DNA of 36,934 nt, from positions 1-36,934 of the forward strand of contig JAAEUE010000270.1 of the NCBI GenBank assembly GCA_024227565.1. Reading direction: 5' to 3'. The notes beneath the pieces are model-generated. The model was not told where the DNA came from. It ran no database searches and worked only from the letters and a program-made list of their open reading frames with translations. Both the position numbers and the translations under genes were made by a program. This document shows positions 34,325 to 36,934 of the stretch, one piece after another (position 1 is the first letter of the stretch; each line of letters begins with the position of its first letter). The DNA is from Alphaproteobacteria bacterium. Lineage in GTDB: Bacteria > Pseudomonadota > Alphaproteobacteria > Rhizobiales > CAJQND01.

Positions 34325-35293
34325 TCACGCAGCACGCTTCTGACTGCCGGCCATGTCGCAGCAGATCTGGAACGCATTGCGGATGCTTGCATCTCTGGCG
34401 ATCCCCTGGCCCACAATATCGTAGCCGGTGCCATGGCCGCAGGTGGTGATGGGAACCGGCAGGCCGCCCAGAACCGTTACCCCCTGGCCCAGCCCCAAGA
34501 GCTTCAGGGCGATCTGGCCCTGGTCATGATACATGGTAACCACGGCGTCAAAGTCGCCTTTGAAGGCGCGGACAAAGACCGTGTCTGAGGGGTAGGAACC
34601 CTCGACGTTCATGTTCTCCGCTTTTGCCAGTTCGACGGCAGGATCGATCACCTCGATTTCTTCGTGGCCGAAATTGCCGCCATCGCCGGCATGGGGATTG
34701 AGCGCGGCCACGGCAACGCGCGGTGCGCTCAAGCCGGTTGACTTCAGAGTGTCATGGGCAAAGCGGATGGCCTTCATCACCCCTTCGGTACTGATGTTGG
34801 CCGCCACATCCTTTAGGGGAATGTGGGAGGTGACCCGGGTGGTCCAGAGTTTGTCCAGCACGTTGAGCTCGCCGAAGGTGCCCTTGTAGCTCAGTTCATC
34901 GGCAATGAAGCGCATCTCGTCGTCTTGGGTCAGGCCGCCCTGGTGCATTGCAGCTTTGTTCAACGGGCCGAAGAGAACGCCGTCCGCCTTGCCGTTTGTT
35001 GCGTCATGGGAGGCCTTTGCCAGGCACGCCAGCATCTCGCGGCCCGCCGCGGCCGTCACCTCGCCGGGGGTGGAGTGCAGACCGGCCTCCGGCAGAAAGG
35101 GCGTCACTGTGAACGCGCCGTCCCGTGCGGCACAGCCTGCCGCCTTCTCGCCTTGTCTCAGCACCTCCGGGTCGCCCAGCACTTCAATATCGGCAGCGTC
35201 GCAAACAGCTTCGTCCGAAAGCAGCTTGGCCACGAGTTCTGGCCCAATGCCGTTCCTGTCGCCAAGCAGAACTGTAATACGCCGTTTGCTCAT
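34325..35293 (-). CDS. PdxA2-like 4-phosphate dehydrogenase
   Basis: A 322-residue PdxA-family enzyme. The three metal histidines are His157 (VTSHIPLKDV), His201 (NPHAGDGG) and His256 (MYHDQGQI). The biosynthetic enzyme oxidises 4-phosphohydroxythreonine; the PdxA2 branch oxidises D-threonate or D-erythronate 4-phosphate in four-carbon sugar-acid catabolism. Its position directly after a GarR-like reductase (start codon abutting the previous stop) and before another beta-hydroxyacid dehydrogenase supports the catabolic branch. The matching DUF1537 kinase is not in the window and could lie beyond the right edge or elsewhere. Confidence 0.88.
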   Translation of the reverse strand: MSKRRITVLLGDRNGIGPELVAKLLSDEAVCDAADIEVLGDPEVLRQGEKAAGCAARDGAFTVTPFLPEAGLHSTPGEVTAAAGREMLACLAKASHDATNGKADGVLFGPLNKAAMHQGGLTQDDEMRFIADELSYKGTFGELNVLDKLWTTRVTSHIPLKDVAANISTEGVMKAIRFAHDTLKSTGLSAPRVAVAALNPHAGDGGNFGHEEIEVIDPAVELAKAENMNVEGSYPSDTVFVRAFKGDFDAVVTMYHDQGQIALKLLGLGQGVTVLGGLPVPITTCGHGTGYDIVGQGIARDASIRNAFQICCDMAGSQKRAA

Positions 35294-36190
35294 TCAAGCC
35301 TCCAATGTGTGGTTGGCCATGCGCTCCAGAACTTTCAGCACTGAAATCGCATCGGCGTTTAGATCGCCGTTGGCTTCGCACGCGTTGAGAAGCTGCCAGG
35401 CTGTTGTTGCGTTCGGCAGCACCATACCCATTTCCCGGCAAGCTTCCACCGCGAGCCCTAAATCTTTGCGTTGCAATTCGACGCGGAAGGTTTGTTCGAA
35501 GTTTCTGTCCAGCATGCGCCGGGCATGGTTTTCCAAAATAACCGACCGGGCCGCTCCGCCCATCAGAGCCTCGTGCACCTTGCGTGGATCAGCTCCGGCC
35601 TTTGAGGCAAACAGCAATGCTTCTGCCGCCGCCTGAACCGAGCAGCCGACAATGATCTGATTGGCAACCTTGCACACTTGTCCATCGCCGTTACGCTCTC
35701 CGATCAGGGTGATCGTCGTGCCCATGGTTTCAAAAACCGGCAGCGCGCGCTCAAACGCGGCTTCCGGGCCGCCGACCATGATTGTCAATTCACCCGATAT
35801 GGCTTTGGGCTCTCCGCCGGACACGGGCGCATCCAGATAGTCGCACCCCAAGGCGTTTATCTTTTGGGCGAATTCAACTGTGGCATTTGGGGAAATCGAG
35901 CTCATGTCTATGACGAGCTTGCCCGCCGACAAGCCATTCGCCACGCCGTCTTCGTTGAACAGGACCTTTTCAACATCCGGCGTGTCGGGCACCATAATGA
36001 TGATGATGTCTGATTTCTCCGCCACCTCGCGGTTGCTTTGGCACACTACGGCGCCGGCCTGCAGCAGATTTTCAGGCAAAGGCGGGTCAAAATTGACGAC
36101 CGTCAGGGGGTAGCCTGCGGCCTGCATATGGCCCGCCATGGGCCGGCCCATTATCCCAAGCCCGATGAATCCGATGGCTGGCTTACTCAT
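35294..36190 (-). CDS. GarR/GlxR-like 2-hydroxy-3-oxopropionate reductase (beta-hydroxyacid dehydrogenase copy 2)
   Basis: A 298-residue enzyme of the same superfamily as the gene at 33407. Signatures: GFIGLGIMGRPM at 7-18, DAPVSGGEPKA at 120-130 and catalytic Lys174 in GQVCKVANQ. The EPKA following the SGG is typical of tartronate semialdehyde reductase (GarR/GlxR), which makes D-glycerate. It is the first gene of a three-gene minus-strand unit; its stop is directly followed by the PdxA2 ATG (TGAATG). It diverges from a TRAP transporter gene over 443 bp. Confidence 0.88.
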   Translation of the reverse strand: MSKPAIGFIGLGIMGRPMAGHMQAAGYPLTVVNFDPPLPENLLQAGAVVCQSNREVAEKSDIIIIMVPDTPDVEKVLFNEDGVANGLSAGKLVIDMSSISPNATVEFAQKINALGCDYLDAPVSGGEPKAISGELTIMVGGPEAAFERALPVFETMGTTITLIGERNGDGQVCKVANQIIVGCSVQAAAEALLFASKAGADPRKVHEALMGGAARSVILENHARRMLDRNFEQTFRVELQRKDLGLAVEACREMGMVLPNATTAWQLLNACEANGDLNADAISVLKVLERMANHTLEA

Positions 36191-36259
36191 TGTTGTCGCC
36201 TCCCGTTACGCTCTTGCCGGCTATCTATAGCTGCCGGCCCGGCATAGGGGAATTGGGCA

Positions 36260-36280
36260 CATTAGACTAATGGGTAACCC
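36260..36280. promoter_or_regulatory. palindromes upstream of the GarR-like operon
   Basis: CATTAGACTAATG (36260-36272) is a perfect 13-bp palindrome, about 70 bp upstream of the GarR-like start. It overlaps by one base with a second palindrome, GGGTAACCC (36272-36280). The pair is a good candidate operator for a regulator of the divergent GarR-like and TRAP units. The rest of the 36191-36633 gap holds no convincing gene or terminator. Confidence 0.5.
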
Positions 36281-36633
36281 CATGCTGATTGAACAGGTGG
36301 GCCATGCCTGTTGCACAAACATTGGCGCGAAACTTACGCATGCAGGCTGGTGGGGGATTCCGGGCGCTTTGAGAAATTCGGCAGAATTTCAATGTTTATG
36401 TCGCAGGGAGATGCAGCATTTGCGGCAATCGCAGCATTTTTCGAGGGCCGGTACAACCCTGAATTGGGTCACGCTTCCTGCGGGCTGAAGCCTGAAATTT
36501 CCCTTTGTATTCTAAGGGCTGGCCAGGAACTTTGCATTCTTTCGCACGTGTGTTATGTCTGAAACACCAACCTAGAAAATATAAATCTGGGGGGACAACA
36601 AATGTCGTCAATCCACGGAGGGAGACGCTTAAT

Positions 36634-36934
36634 ATGAAACTCGGAAAAACTCTTGTTATTGCGGCCGCTGCTACGGCTGTCACAGCACTGACTGTTGCTG
36701 GGTCTGCATCGGCACAGGATAGAGTCAAATGGAAAATGCACAGCGCTTGGGGAAGCAGTGTTCCTCATCTTGGAACGTCCGCTGTTCGTTTTTCTAAAGT
36801 CATCAACCGTCTGTCAGGCGGTTCATTCCAGATGAAATTCTTCGAGCCGGGCGCTTTGATCCCTGCGAACGAAGGCTTTGACGCTACATCCAAGGGCTCG
36901 GTTGACGCAGCCTGGACGACTGCTGGCTACGACG
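36634..36934 (+). CDS. TRAP transporter substrate-binding protein DctP/TakP-like (3' partial)
   Basis: The first 100 codons of a periplasmic solute-binding protein; it runs off the right edge. The ATG follows GGAGGGAG. A signal peptide (positive start, AAAATAVTALTVAGSASA, cleavage after ASA near residue 27) leads into VKWKMHSAWG, FSKVINRLSGGSFQMKFFEPGALIPANEGFDATSKGS split over residues 54-88, which are the usual TRAP DctP-family N-terminal elements. In that family the ligand is usually a carboxylate, with TakP-like members binding 2-oxo acids. Its DctQ and DctM partners should lie to the right. It probably imports the acid that the neighbouring operons degrade. Confidence 0.85.
   Translation, partial: MKLGKTLVIAAAATAVTALTVAGSASAQDRVKWKMHSAWGSSVPHLGTSAVRFSKVINRLSGGSFQMKFFEPGALIPANEGFDATSKGSVDAAWTTAGYD

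Noticed and set aside
36511..36532. Sigma-54-like promoter before the TRAP gene
   Set aside because: A TGGC and a TTTGCA are present, but the GG-to-GC spacing is one base too long for the strict -24/-12 rule.
36311..36562. 83-codon frame upstream of the TRAP gene
   Set aside because: Weak start context and no recognisable sequence; it sits where promoter DNA is expected.

Overview
The window is about 37 kb of GC-rich bacterial chromosome. It looks alphaproteobacterial, probably Hyphomicrobiales/Rhodobacterales-like. The reasons are a hut cluster with a HutF-type histidine pathway, TauD and DUF971/gamma-butyrobetaine-hydroxylase-like dioxygenases, TRAP transport, a DMGDH-like flavoprotein, and dispersed palindromes of the type common in this class. 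No rRNA, tRNA, CRISPR array or intact mobile element was seen. The genus cannot be told from the sequence alone.

Layout. (1) 1-3161: the 3' end of a GltD-like FAD oxidoreductase, translationally coupled to a Cys-type formate dehydrogenase alpha subunit. (2) 3216-4022: a small acidic ORF, an IS30 transposase remnant and a palindrome-seeded 22-bp tandem array. (3) 4064-10607: the histidine utilisation locus, hutC and hutF on the minus strand diverging from hutI-hutH-hutU, with a HutC-type operator between them. HutH carries Ala-Cys-Gly instead of Ala-Ser-Gly at the MIO site. (4) 10734-15085: a convergent CrbR-like response regulator and CrbS-like SLC5/histidine kinase. (5) 15286-21137: an enoyl-CoA hydratase-fold protein lacking both catalytic glutamates, then a run of DUF971/Fe(II)-2OG dioxygenase, LeuB-like dehydrogenase, two zinc MDR dehydrogenases and a DUF4440 protein. 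(6) 25113-21161, minus strand: PNPOx-like protein, PEP-mutase/isocitrate-lyase-family enzyme and a DMGDH/sarcosine-dehydrogenase-like flavoprotein. (7) 25481-27043: two small secreted proteins flanking a strongly structured intergenic region.

(8) 28705-27066, minus strand: two TauD/TfdA dioxygenases; the second has an internal in-frame deletion. (9) 28765-29090: a duplicated dispersed element. (10) 32063-29133, minus strand: HpcH/HpaI aldolase, D-2-hydroxyacid dehydrogenase and an enolase-superfamily dehydratase/racemase, diverging from a COG3618-type lactonase/amidohydrolase (32160-33062). (11) 36190-33407, minus strand: GarR/GlxR-like reductase, PdxA2-like dehydrogenase and a second beta-hydroxyacid dehydrogenase, diverging from the start of a TRAP DctP gene at the right edge. 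Regions 10 and 11 together suggest uptake and breakdown of a sugar acid or a small hydroxy acid.

The most unusual signal is at 25777-26152. Two tandem modules have different stems but present the same 17-nt C-rich loop, with base-pair covariation between them. They are followed by four hairpins with similar C-rich loops, the last of which is a textbook intrinsic terminator. This suggests an undescribed small RNA or structured 3' UTR that may bind Shine-Dalgarno-like sequences. On the opposite strand, the same conserved block reads as a ribosome-binding site plus ATG.
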